Source: Mycolicibacterium monacense (GTDB lineage Bacteria; Actinomycetota; Actinomycetes; Mycobacteriales; Mycobacteriaceae). From it: a DNA stretch of 64,000 bases. Where the stretch lies: positions 5,084,001-5,148,000 of the forward strand of contig NZ_AP022617.1 of assembly GCF_010731575.1 (NCBI RefSeq). Reading direction: 5' to 3'. The stretch's first letter is position 1; each line of letters starts with the position of its first letter. Both the position numbers and the translations under genes were made by a program. Of this stretch, positions 35,666-43,904 are shown piece by piece. The notes below the pieces were generated by a model. That model was not told where the DNA came from. It worked only from the letters and a program-made list of their open reading frames with translations, and ran no database searches.

Positions 35666-37363
35666 TCAGCGTTTCGCGACAGTGCGGGTGCCGTCGGCGT
35701 CGCGGCGGGTGATCCGCTGCGCGTCGAGTTGCTCGAGCAGTGGCACCGCGACGCGGCGGGTGGTGCCCAGTGCGCGTTTGGCCTCGGCGACGGTGAACGG
35801 CTGGGGGAGCGCGGTGAGGATCTCCGCGGCGCGCTCGAGTGCGTCGGCACCGAGGACGACTCCCTCGGCGATCCGGGTCAGCCGCCCGGACCGCACCGCC
35901 GCGGCCAGTTCCGGTGTGCCGAGCCCCAACTGCCCGAGGGTGTCCGCGTCCGGTGCGCGGAACGGGTCGTCGGCCAAGGACTTCTCGACCGCGCGGACCG
36001 CCTCGTCGATCCTGGTCGGCAGCGTCATCCCGGGCCGGCGAACCCGGCCGTCCGACACCTCGAGGGTGGTGCCCGCCAACAGCGGGGTGACGAGTTCGGC
36101 TGCGGGCAGACCGGTTTCCCGGCGCAGCGTCTCCAGCGGCATCCCGGCGGCCACGTCATGGTCGGCCGACCACCGCCGCACGGCGGCCACCGCCTGCTCG
36201 CGCCGCTGTGCCCACCACGTCTCGTCGACCACCCATGCGCCGATGCGCCGGCCAGTCTGCGGTAACCCCATCGCACGCAGATCCGATGCGCGGGCGCACA
36301 CCGGTGGACGTATCCGTCCCTCGGCCAGCTCCGCGGCGCGCTCGCGTGCCGCGCCCCGGCGCCGCAGCGGCGGTGGCCGCACGTCGAGCACCTCGACCCC
36401 GGCGGCGATGCGGTGCTGTCCCGGGTCGCGCAACAACCCGACGTCCCCGACCCGCAGCGGCAGCGGATGTGACAACCGCAGGCGGGCGGCGGCGCCAAGG
36501 GGGCGGACATGCACCGGCACCGCGGCCGATCCGATGTGCAACACGAGTTGGCGGTGCACACCGTCGGCGGCGCGCAGCGCGACGTCCACCTCGTCGGTGT
36601 CCAGCCATGCCCCAGCGGTGCGCAGTGCGTCGCCGCGGCCGATCTCGCGCCGGTCGACTCCGCGCAGGTTCACCGCCACGCGCGCCACCGGGCCGACGGC
36701 GCTGCGCTGCTGCCCCAGCGACTGCAGTCCGCGCACGGTGACGCGGCGTCCGGCGTGGTCGAGTTCGTCACCCACCCCGAGGGTTCCCGCGGTGAGCGTG
36801 CCGGTGACGACGGTGCCCGCACCGCGCACCGAGAAGGAGCGGTCGACCCAGAGCCGGACGTCGGCGCCGGCGTCCGGTGCGGGCAACCGGTCGACGAGGT
36901 CCACCAGCTCGGCGCGGACGTGATCCAGATCCGTGCTGACGGCGACCGGCGGCGCGGCCAGGCCGGTGTCGGCGAAGGCGTGCAGCGCCTGTTCGACGGC
37001 CGGCGCGGGGTCGGTGAGATCGGCCTTCGTGACGACCAGCAGCGCGTGTCGCACACCGAGCGCATCGAGGGCGGCCAGATGCTCCTCGGACTGCGGCATC
37101 CACCCCTCGGTCGCGGCGACGACGAACATCACCGCCGGCACCGGGCCCACACCCGCAAGCATGTTCGCGACGAACCGCTCATGTCCCGGTACGTCGACGA
37201 ACGCCATCTCGCGTCCGCCGATGTCGGCCCAGGCGAATCCGAGGTCGATCGTCAGGCCGCGGCGCTGCTCCTCGGCGAGCCGGTCGGGCCACATCCCGGT
37301 GAGCCGCTGCACCAGCGTCGACTTGCCGTGGTCGACGTGTCCGGCGGTGGCGACTACGTACAT
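35666..37363 (-). CDS. selB: Selenocysteine-specific elongation factor SelB
   Basis: 565 residues. N-terminal GTPase with G1 'GHVDHGKST' (8-16), 'GLTIDLGFAW', G3 'DVPGHERF' and G4 'TKAD', EF-Tu-like barrels, then C-terminal winged helices ('AVRRWSADHDVAAGMPLETLRRETGL', 'PFTVAEAKRALGTTRRVAVPLLEQLDAQ') that bind the SECIS RNA. Brings Sec-tRNA-Sec to the ribosome at the fdhA UGA. ATG 37363 overlaps the 3' end of selA by 10 bp. Confidence 0.95.
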   Translation of the reverse strand: MYVVATAGHVDHGKSTLVQRLTGMWPDRLAEEQRRGLTIDLGFAWADIGGREMAFVDVPGHERFVANMLAGVGPVPAVMFVVAATEGWMPQSEEHLAALDALGVRHALLVVTKADLTDPAPAVEQALHAFADTGLAAPPVAVSTDLDHVRAELVDLVDRLPAPDAGADVRLWVDRSFSVRGAGTVVTGTLTAGTLGVGDELDHAGRRVTVRGLQSLGQQRSAVGPVARVAVNLRGVDRREIGRGDALRTAGAWLDTDEVDVALRAADGVHRQLVLHIGSAAVPVHVRPLGAAARLRLSHPLPLRVGDVGLLRDPGQHRIAAGVEVLDVRPPPLRRRGAARERAAELAEGRIRPPVCARASDLRAMGLPQTGRRIGAWVVDETWWAQRREQAVAAVRRWSADHDVAAGMPLETLRRETGLPAAELVTPLLAGTTLEVSDGRVRRPGMTLPTRIDEAVRAVEKSLADDPFRAPDADTLGQLGLGTPELAAAVRSGRLTRIAEGVVLGADALERAAEILTALPQPFTVAEAKRALGTTRRVAVPLLEQLDAQRITRRDADGTRTVAKR

Positions 37364-38631
37364 CTGCTGATGGCCTCGAGCAGCCGCGCATCCTCCTCCG
37401 GATCGACCGTGCGCAGGTCGAGGACGCAGCGGCCGGATTCGACGCGGCCCACCACCGGTGGTGTTCCCGCGCGCAGCGCCGCGGCGAACGATTCGGGCAG
37501 GCTGACGCCTGCGCTGGGCAGGGTGACCTCGGGGGCGCCGCCGCCGCCGACCGCCGCGACACAGTCGACGGCCTGCGCGTCCGGAAGCTGCGTGGCCAGG
37601 CGCTGCGCGCGCTCCCGCAGATCGGCGAGGTCGGCGGTCAACGCGCGTTCGACCGGTGTCGGCGGGCCCACCAGCGTCGCCTCGAGCGCGGCGAGGGTGA
37701 GCTTGTCGACCCGCAGGGCGCGGGCGGCGGGATGCCTGCGGAGCCGTTCGATCAGGTCCGCGGTGCCGAACAGCAGCCCCGCCTGCGGGCCGCCGAGCAG
37801 TTTGTCCCCGCTGGCGGTGACGAGGTCGGCGCCGGCGCGCAGCGCCGTCGTGGCATCCGGTTCGTCGGGCAGGACCGGGTGCGGGGTCAGCAGCCCCGAG
37901 CCGATGTCGACGACCAACGGCGCGTCGAGCCGGGCCAACTCGGTGATGCTCACGGCCTTGGTGAAGCCGGTGACGTGGTAGTTCGACGGGTGCACCTTGA
38001 GTACGAACCCGGTGTCCGGGCCGATGGCGTCGGCGTAGTCGCGCAGGTGCGTGCGGTTGGTGGTGCCGACCTCGCGGATGCGCGCGCCGGTCGATTCGAG
38101 GAGTTCGGGGATGCGGAAGCCGTCGCCGATCTCGATGAGTTCGCCTCGGCTGATGACGATTTCACGCCCACTCGCCAGCGTCATCGCGGCCAGCAGCAGC
38201 GCGGCGGCATTGTTGTTGACCACGTGTACACCACCGGCGGTGGGCACCGCCCGAGCCAGTGCGGCCAACGCCCCGCGGCCCCGGCGGGCGCGCAGGCCGG
38301 TGGCGAGGTCGAATTCGACGTCGGTCGCGCCGCCGGCCGTCACCACCGCGTCGACGGCCGCCCGGGACAGCGGTGCGCGGCCGAGGTTGGTGTGGACGAC
38401 CACACCGGTCGCGTTGATCACCGGCCGCAGGCTCGCCGCCGCCGACGGCAGCGCGGCGACCGCGTGGTCGGCGACGTGTTCGGGCGTGATGTCACCGGCG
38501 CGGGCGCGCTGCTGCGCGTCGGCGATCACCGTTTTCACCAGCGTGCGGCCCAGTACCCGCGCGGCCTCGGCCAGCCGGGGGTCGGCGAGCAGGGCATCGG
38601 TGCGGGGCACGCGCCGGCGCGGGTCGGTCAT
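37354..38631 (-). CDS. selA: L-seryl-tRNA(Sec) selenium transferase SelA
   Basis: 425 residues. PLP-dependent fold: 'VINATGVVVHTNLGRAPLS', 'NNNAAALLLAAMTLASGREIVISRGELIEIG' and the PLP-Lys region 'TASGDKLLGGPQAG'. Converts Ser-tRNA-Sec to Sec-tRNA-Sec using selenophosphate from SelD. Lies downstream of selC on the same strand, separated by a long hairpin, and overlaps selB. Confidence 0.95.
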   Translation of the reverse strand: MTDPRRRVPRTDALLADPRLAEAARVLGRTLVKTVIADAQQRARAGDITPEHVADHAVAALPSAAASLRPVINATGVVVHTNLGRAPLSRAAVDAVVTAGGATDVEFDLATGLRARRGRGALAALARAVPTAGGVHVVNNNAAALLLAAMTLASGREIVISRGELIEIGDGFRIPELLESTGARIREVGTTNRTHLRDYADAIGPDTGFVLKVHPSNYHVTGFTKAVSITELARLDAPLVVDIGSGLLTPHPVLPDEPDATTALRAGADLVTASGDKLLGGPQAGLLFGTADLIERLRRHPAARALRVDKLTLAALEATLVGPPTPVERALTADLADLRERAQRLATQLPDAQAVDCVAAVGGGGAPEVTLPSAGVSLPESFAAALRAGTPPVVGRVESGRCVLDLRTVDPEEDARLLEAISRCT

Positions 38632-38642
38632 CGCCCACCCAC

Positions 38643-38695
38643 GTGATTTCGGCGTGCGCGGTCGCGCCCTGCGCGACCCAGCACGCCGAAATCAC
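38643..38695. repeat. Long palindromic hairpin between selC and selA
   Basis: Perfect 15-bp inverted arms GTGATTTCGGCGTGC (38643-38657) and its complement (38681-38695), enclosing a second 8-bp stem GGTCGCGC/GCGCGACC (38660-38667 / 38671-38678) with a 3-nt loop. Transcripts on either strand could fold into one rod. It could act as an attenuator or tRNA-processing signal after selC, or be a dispersed intergenic palindrome. Confidence 0.8.
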
Positions 38696-38703
38696 AAGAA
38701 CGA

Positions 38704-38798
38704 TGGCGGAGGCGGACGGGAATCGAACCCGCCAACGACAGATCCTGCCGTTCGACGATTTTGAAGATCGCGCCGGTCACCAGACCGGATACGCCTCC
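38704..38798 (-). tRNA. selC: tRNA-Sec (anticodon UCA)
   Basis: 95 nt including an encoded CCA (38704-38706), the length of E. coli selC. The 5' GGAGGCGT (38791-38798) pairs with the 3' acceptor strand CGCCTCC before the discriminator G and CCA. The anticodon loop CUUCAAAA gives UCA (complement of 38762-38764); the T-loop GGUUCGAUUCC is clear and there is an extended variable arm. Decodes UGA as selenocysteine with SelB. Confidence 0.93.
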
Positions 38799-38837
38799 CT
38801 GGGCCATGGCCCCATCATGGCAGGCACCATGGTGGAC

Positions 38838-39839
38838 ATGACGTCCGTGACCTACCGACTCACCCAGTACGCCCACGGCGGCGGATGCGCGTGCAAGATC
38901 CCGCCGGGCGAGCTGGAGGAGGTGGTCCGCGGGTTGTCGGCCGCGCAGCCGGACAGTCCGTTCGGGGAGTTGTTGGTGGGCCTCGACGACGGCGACGACG
39001 CCGCGGCCGTCCGGATCTCCGGCGACACCGCGTTGATCGCCACGACCGACTTCTTCACCCCGGTCGTCGACGATCCGTACGACTGGGGCCGCATCGCGGC
39101 GACCAACGCGCTGTCGGACGTGTACGCGATGGGTGGACGCCCGGTGGTGGCGGTCAACCTGCTGGGCTGGCCGCGTGACGTGCTGCCGTTCGAACTCGCG
39201 GCCGAGACGCTGCGCGGCGGGCTCGACGTCTGCAACGCCGCGGGCTGTCACCTGGCCGGCGGGCACAGCGTCGACGACCCGGAACCGAAGTACGGGCTGG
39301 CGGTGACGGGCATCGCGGATCCGAACCGGTTGCTGCGCAACGACGCCGGTAAGCCCGGCACGCCGCTGTCGCTGACGAAGCCGCTGGGGATCGGCGTGCT
39401 CAACACCAGGCACAAGGCCACCGGTGAGCGGTCCGAGGAGGCGATCGCGGTGATGACCACGCTCAACGCGCAGGCGGCGGTGGCGGCGCTCGAAGCCGGT
39501 GCCGAATGTGCCACCGACGTCACGGGATTCGGACTGCTCGGGCATCTCTACAAACTCGCGAGGGCCAGCGGCGTCACCGCGGTCGTCGACGCGGCGGCGG
39601 TGCCCTACATCGCCGGGGCGCGCGAGGCGCTCGCGGCGGGTCACGTCAGCGGCGGCACGCGGCGCAACCTCGAGTGGGTGGCCCCGCACGCCGACCTGTC
39701 GGCGGTCGGGGCGGACGAGGCGCTGCTGATGGCCGACGCCCAGACCAGCGGCGGTCTGCTGATTGCGGGCGAGATTCCCGGCGCACCCGTCATCGGTGAA
39801 CTCGTGCCGCGCGGCGAACACACACTCGTCGTGCGCTGA
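38838..39839 (+). CDS. selD: Selenide, water dikinase SelD
   Basis: 333 residues from ATG 38838 (ATG 38829 is three codons earlier). Makes selenophosphate from selenide and ATP. The flexible active-site loop 'HGGGCACKIPPG' carries Cys17 and Lys20, equal in position to the catalytic residues of E. coli SelD; Cys rather than Sec is used. AIRS-type ATP-binding motifs 'ATTDFFTPVVDDPYDWGRI', 'NALSDVYAMGG' and 'GHSVDDPEPKYG' follow. Divergent from selC, with only 30-40 bp between, so the two promoters overlap. Confidence 0.95.
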   Translation: MTSVTYRLTQYAHGGGCACKIPPGELEEVVRGLSAAQPDSPFGELLVGLDDGDDAAAVRISGDTALIATTDFFTPVVDDPYDWGRIAATNALSDVYAMGGRPVVAVNLLGWPRDVLPFELAAETLRGGLDVCNAAGCHLAGGHSVDDPEPKYGLAVTGIADPNRLLRNDAGKPGTPLSLTKPLGIGVLNTRHKATGERSEEAIAVMTTLNAQAAVAALEAGAECATDVTGFGLLGHLYKLARASGVTAVVDAAAVPYIAGAREALAAGHVSGGTRRNLEWVAPHADLSAVGADEALLMADAQTSGGLLIAGEIPGAPVIGELVPRGEHTLVVR

Positions 39840-39860
39840 GGCGGTTCTAGGCTCGGTGAC

Positions 39861-40250
39861 ATGACTTCCCCCGAAGGACCCGTCGGCACCCTGGCGTCCA
39901 TCTCCATCGACTGTCCCGACCCCGACCGGCTCGTACCGTTCTACCGCGGACTGCTCGGCCTCGAAGAGGTCTTCGCCACCCACGACCGAGGTGTCGTCGC
40001 CCTGTCCGGCGCGGGTCCGATGGTGACGTTGATGCGTGCCGACACCTTCGTGGCGCCGAACTGGCCGGACGGTCCACAACGTCAACAGATGCACTTCGAC
40101 GTCGCCGTCGACGATCTGGACGCGGCGGTGGCCGCCGCTGTGGCTCTCGGCGCGACGGAGGCCGAGTTTCAGCCCGCGGCCAAGGCGTGGCGGGTGTTGC
40201 TCGACCCGGTCGGCCACCCGTTCTGCGTGAGCACGGTACGGCCCGACTGA
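39861..40250 (+). CDS. VOC-family small protein
   Basis: 129 residues. 'ISIDCPDPDRLVPFYRGLLGL' and 'MHFDVAVDDLDAAVAAAVALGA' with a C-terminal 'LLDPVGHPFCV' show a single-chain VOC fold of the mycobacterial glyoxalase-like type. His in 'QMHFDV' and the usual ligand positions are partly replaced, so it may be catalytically divergent. It starts 22 bp after selD and may be co-transcribed, without evident functional link to selenium. Confidence 0.8.
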   Translation: MTSPEGPVGTLASISIDCPDPDRLVPFYRGLLGLEEVFATHDRGVVALSGAGPMVTLMRADTFVAPNWPDGPQRQQMHFDVAVDDLDAAVAAAVALGATEAEFQPAAKAWRVLLDPVGHPFCVSTVRPD

Positions 40251-40254
40251 ACGG

Positions 40255-41190
40255 TTATGAATCTCTCTGCGCCACATCGTCTTCGGCGCTGAGTACCGCA
40301 TCGCTGACTCGCGGGTTGTGCATCAGGACGTCGTCCATCACGGCGGTGGTGAGGCTGCGCGCCGCCAGCACCGGACCCACCCACGCGGGTGCGGTGACCT
40401 GCGCGGCACGGCGTTCGACACCCGAGAGCACGGCGGCGGCGGCCGATTCGGCACTCATCGGCCGGGTGATGAAACCGGGCGCCGCCGAACGGATCGCGGC
40501 GGCGTGTTCGTCGGCGAAGGCATCGCTGGTCAGATCGGTGTCGATGAAACCGAGGTAGGCGATGCCCGCGGTGACACCGTGCTGCGCCAGCTCCACCCGC
40601 AGGGCACGCGAAAGCTGTTCCACCCCGGCCTTACTGACCGCGTAGGGGGCGGCGAGCACACCGTTGAAGAATGCGTAGATCGAGCCGACGAACGCGATGT
40701 GTCCGCGGGCCGCGATCACGGCGGGCAGCGTCGCGCGTACGGTGCGCCACTGGCCGAGCAGGTCGACCTCGACGGTGTGCTCGAACTCGTCCGGGTCGAT
40801 GGTGGCGACCGTCTCCGACGGCGGCGCGATCCCGGCGTTGGCCAACACGACGTCGATCCCGCCGAACGCGGCGACCGCACCCTCGGCGGCGCGTCGCAAA
40901 GCCGGGGCGTCGGTGACGTCGGCCTCGAAGGCGGCCGCCCCGTCGCCGAGTTCGGCGGCGAGATCCTCCAGCGGTTTCAGGGTGCGCCCGACGAGCACCA
41001 CCTGAGCGCCGCGCGCGTGCGCCTGGCGGGCGATCTGCGCGCCGAGCCCGCGTGCCGCGCCGGTGACGAACACGACCCGGCCGTCCAGGTCCAGATGCGG
41101 GGGTGCGCCGAACCGGTTGCCGACCACGGGGATCCCGCGGGCCAACCGGATCGCGGTCCGACCGGCCAACCGCACCGCATCGTCGATCAC
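40255..41190 (-). CDS. Short-chain dehydrogenase/reductase
   Basis: 311 residues from GTG 41190, chosen because it lies 2 bp after the stop of a small upstream ORF; upstream sequence in this frame is not coding. SDR motifs: 'VFVTGAARGLGAQIARQ' after a 35-residue N-terminal extension ('IDDAVRLAGRTAIRLARG'), 'LANAGIAPP' and 'YAVSKAGVEQL'. The extension may be an amphipathic helix near the membrane. Substrate unknown. Confidence 0.85.
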   Translation of the reverse strand: MIDDAVRLAGRTAIRLARGIPVVGNRFGAPPHLDLDGRVVFVTGAARGLGAQIARQAHARGAQVVLVGRTLKPLEDLAAELGDGAAAFEADVTDAPALRRAAEGAVAAFGGIDVVLANAGIAPPSETVATIDPDEFEHTVEVDLLGQWRTVRATLPAVIAARGHIAFVGSIYAFFNGVLAAPYAVSKAGVEQLSRALRVELAQHGVTAGIAYLGFIDTDLTSDAFADEHAAAIRSAAPGFITRPMSAESAAAAVLSGVERRAAQVTAPAWVGPVLAARSLTTAVMDDVLMHNPRVSDAVLSAEDDVAQRDS

Positions 41191-41192
41191 CG

Positions 41193-41324
41193 TCAGCGGA
41201 TTCTGAGCTGATGACTCAGGTAGGACGGCGCGGCGGGCACCCACACCGACTTCTTGGGCGCCCGGCGCGGCAACACCGCAGACACCGCGCGCAGCAGCCA
41301 CGGCCGAGGCATCGGAGTGCTCAT
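41193..41324 (-). CDS. 43-aa basic small protein preceding the SDR
   Basis: ATG 41324 to TGA 41193. The peptide begins 'MSTPMPRPWLLRAVSAVLPR' and continues with a basic, aromatic and Pro-rich tail that includes 'KKSVWVPAAPSYLS'. High third-position GC and lack of rare codons support coding. It ends two bases before the GTG of the SDR, indicating translational coupling. It is too short for routine gene finding. Function unknown; a short membrane-associated partner for the SDR is possible. Confidence 0.65.
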   Translation of the reverse strand: MSTPMPRPWLLRAVSAVLPRRAPKKSVWVPAAPSYLSHQLRIR

Positions 41325-41402
41325 CGCCTGCTCCCTTCCGTAAGGTGACGGGATCTTGAAATACCCGTCGGCGGCCGAGGCAAACCGTTACGGTCGTCCG
41401 CG

Positions 41403-42578
41403 ATGAAGACACGACACGGCGCGGTCGTCGGGCTGGCACGTGACATGCGGGACCTCGTGCGCTCCCGCGCGGACGACAGTGAACGGTTGCGCACGCTGTC
41501 GCCGCACATCGTCGACGAGATGTGGGCGAGCGGGCTGATGTCGGCGTTCAACCCGATCCCGGCGGGGGGTGCGGAGCCGTCCTTCACCGAGATGATCGAG
41601 ACGTGGATCGAAATGGCCTGGCAGGACGGGTCGTTCGGCTGGATCGGAATCGCGAACTTCCCGTCGTCGTTCGCCGCGGCCTGCTACCTGCCCGACGAGG
41701 GCTTCGCCGAGGTCTTCACCGCACACGACCACCGCGTCACGATGGGCGGCCAGTTCTTCCCGAATGGCCAGGGCGCGGCCGTCTCCGGCGGCTACCGGCT
41801 GAGCGGGTCGTGGAGCTTCGGATCGGGCACCGGCCATTCCCAGTACGTTGCAGCGGGTTTCCTGCCGATGGACGCCGGTGAGATCCGCTGGGCCGGCGAC
41901 GGCGTCCCCGATATGCAGGTGGCGGTGCTGCCCCGCGACGAGGTGACCTTCACCGACGGCTGGCACGTCCAGGGGCTGAAGGGCACCGGGTCGTACGACT
42001 ACCGCGTCGACGACGTGTTCGTCCCCGCGGAGCGCACGTTCCCGCTGTTCGCCCGTAGGCCGCTGCGCGGCGACTCACCGGCCGCCCGGATGGGTCTGAT
42101 GCCCGTCACCGCCGCCGGGCACGCCGCCTGGGCGCTCGGGGTCGCCAAGAGCATGCTCGACGACGTGTCCGACCTCGCCGCGACGAAGTTCCGGATGAGC
42201 GATATGGCCTCGCTGGCGAGCCGCCCCACCTTCCAGAAGGGGCTGGCCCACCACACCGCGGCGTGGCGCGCCGCCCGGCTCCTGGTGCTCGACGCGTTCA
42301 CCACCGCCGAATCCGCGGTCGCCGCAGGCGCCGACCTCACCCCCGCGTTACGCGCCGACATGCGGGTGGCCGCCGTCTACGCCACCGACACCGCGAGGGC
42401 GTGCGCCGAGTGGGCGCACCTGGTGGCGGGCACCGACGCGATCCGCGAGGGCAGCCGCCTCGAGCGGGCGTTCCGGGACATCTACACCGGCACCCAGCAC
42501 GCATTCATCTCGGAGAAGGTGGCCATCGACGCGGCGCAGATCTGGCTCGGGATCATCGAGGACCAGCCCGGGCTCTGA
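41403..42578 (+). CDS. Acyl-CoA-dehydrogenase-fold flavoprotein (group D monooxygenase-like)
   Basis: 391 residues. Acyl-CoA dehydrogenase fold with N-terminal helices ('LSPHIVDEMWASGLMSAFNP'), a central beta domain ('GGYRLSGSWSFGSGTGHSQYVAAG') and C-terminal helices. The GSWSFGSG region resembles HsaA/HpaB-type flavin monooxygenases rather than acyl-CoA dehydrogenases. Such enzymes take reduced flavin from a reductase and hydroxylate aromatics or sterols. No reductase is adjacent. Confidence 0.8.
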   Translation: MKTRHGAVVGLARDMRDLVRSRADDSERLRTLSPHIVDEMWASGLMSAFNPIPAGGAEPSFTEMIETWIEMAWQDGSFGWIGIANFPSSFAAACYLPDEGFAEVFTAHDHRVTMGGQFFPNGQGAAVSGGYRLSGSWSFGSGTGHSQYVAAGFLPMDAGEIRWAGDGVPDMQVAVLPRDEVTFTDGWHVQGLKGTGSYDYRVDDVFVPAERTFPLFARRPLRGDSPAARMGLMPVTAAGHAAWALGVAKSMLDDVSDLAATKFRMSDMASLASRPTFQKGLAHHTAAWRAARLLVLDAFTTAESAVAAGADLTPALRADMRVAAVYATDTARACAEWAHLVAGTDAIREGSRLERAFRDIYTGTQHAFISEKVAIDAAQIWLGIIEDQPGL

Positions 42579-42587
42579 GCGGCCGGG

Positions 42588-43709
42588 TCAGGACGGGTCG
42601 TCGTCCGCCGTCATCGGCAGCTCCCGGTGCCGGACCTGGTTGCCGCCTGCGCGTTTCGCGTCGTACATCGCCGCGTCGGCGGCGGTGATCGCCTCGTCGA
42701 TGCCCGCCCGCCAGCCCGTGACACGGAGTCGCATCAGCGGCACGCTCGCGGTCCCGACGCTGGCCGTCAGCGGCGCCGCCTTCTCGATGGCGGACAGCAA
42801 CCGCATCGCCGGCTGGGTCGGGTTGGCGGAGGCCGACACCGTGGCGACGACGAACTCCTCACCGCCGGTGCGGCCCACCAGCGCGTCGTCGTCGGAACTG
42901 CGCGACAGCGCCCGCCCCACCGCGATCAGCGCCCGGTCACCGGCGGCGTGGCCCTGGGTGTCGTTGAGGTTCTTGAACCTGTCGAGGTCGATCACGGCGA
43001 CCAGCAGGTTGCGGTCGGCCGGCTGGTCACCGGCGACCAGGGTGGACAGCCGTTGGTAGAACGCCCGCCGGGTCAGCAGACCCGTCAGCGGGTCCCATTC
43101 CGAGCGCACCACGTCCACACCGAGCGCGTGCACGATCGTCTGGACGCCGAACGGGATGACCGCGTTGAGCACGATGACGAACCAGAGCAGCGCGAGCGCG
43201 CCGACCAGTTGGCCGCTCGACGCCAACCGGGTCGCGGCGATCGCGCCCACCGCCACCGCCGCCGCGAAGACGTAGGCGGTGTAGCGGGAGGTGTGCAGGA
43301 ATGCGACGTAGGCCGCCGGCGTCACGAAGCCGAAGCAGCCCACCAAGGCGATCGTCGGATCGGACTGGACCAGGCAGATCGCGGCGACGCAGGCGGTCGC
43401 GATGTACGACACCACCAATGACTGCACGCGGGTCGGCCAGCGCTGGACGTAGGGGAGCATGGTCGCCCACCCGCCGATGCCCGCGAGCCACGACACCACC
43501 ACACCGATCGTCGACTTCGGCCCGAAATTGCTGAACACCAACAGGATCGGGACCAGGGCGAGCGAACCGACCATCACGGACAGGATGGTGCGTGCAGCAA
43601 CCATCATCCCGCGGCTGCGCAGATAGCCGGTCACCCAGTCGAAGTGATCGGGCAACATCCACCACCGCCGCACCGAGTCCATGCGCGACGTCACACTCCG
43701 ATTGTCCAC
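42588..43709 (-). CDS. Membrane GGDEF diguanylate cyclase
   Basis: 373 residues. About six N-terminal membrane helices (residues 35-200), then a GGDEF domain: 'WDPLTGLLTRRAFYQRL', 'AVIDLDRFKNLNDTQGHAAGDRAL' and signature 'GRTGGEEF' (about residues 279-286). GGEEF and the metal-ligand Asp of 'VIDLDRFK' are intact, so it is probably active in making c-di-GMP. No EAL domain is attached. Start GTG 43709 or ATG 43682. Confidence 0.87.
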   Translation of the reverse strand: MDNRSVTSRMDSVRRWWMLPDHFDWVTGYLRSRGMMVAARTILSVMVGSLALVPILLVFSNFGPKSTIGVVVSWLAGIGGWATMLPYVQRWPTRVQSLVVSYIATACVAAICLVQSDPTIALVGCFGFVTPAAYVAFLHTSRYTAYVFAAAVAVGAIAATRLASSGQLVGALALLWFVIVLNAVIPFGVQTIVHALGVDVVRSEWDPLTGLLTRRAFYQRLSTLVAGDQPADRNLLVAVIDLDRFKNLNDTQGHAAGDRALIAVGRALSRSSDDDALVGRTGGEEFVVATVSASANPTQPAMRLLSAIEKAAPLTASVGTASVPLMRLRVTGWRAGIDEAITAADAAMYDAKRAGGNQVRHRELPMTADDDPS

Positions 43710-43748
43710 GGCCCTGCAAATCCCGTTGTCACGCGGGGTGTTGGACCA

Positions 43749-43889
43749 CTATGCCGCCGGGTGCAGGAAGAACTCGGTGAGTACTCCGGCCACCGCCGGA
43801 ATGGCGGTCCCAGAGATCACCTCGTACCCGTGGATGCTCAGGGTGGGCAAACACAGCGGACCTACCCGCGGCGTGAGCCCGTTGTGCAC
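43749..43889 (-). CDS. Possible 46-codon small ORF downstream of the lipoprotein gene
   Basis: From GTG 43889 to TAG 43749, lying just after the lipoprotein stop. The peptide ends 'AVAGVLTEFFLHPAA'. It has a protein-like composition compared with other frames, but third-position GC is lower than in neighbouring genes and no ribosome-binding site is evident. It could be a remnant or an untranslated stretch. Confidence 0.22.
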   Translation of the reverse strand: MHNGLTPRVGPLCLPTLSIHGYEVISGTAIPAVAGVLTEFFLHPAA

Positions 43890-43904
43890 CGGGAGTAATC
43901 CGGG

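Noticed and set aside
38643..38837. N-terminal extension of SelD starting at 38643
   Set aside because: That stretch is occupied by the palindrome and tRNA-Sec on the other strand, and SelD family proteins begin near 38838.
41191..41439. Extended N-terminus of the SDR starting near 41439
   Set aside because: The region encodes the small 43-aa frame and the upstream residues in the SDR frame are compositionally noise; GTG 41190 fits.
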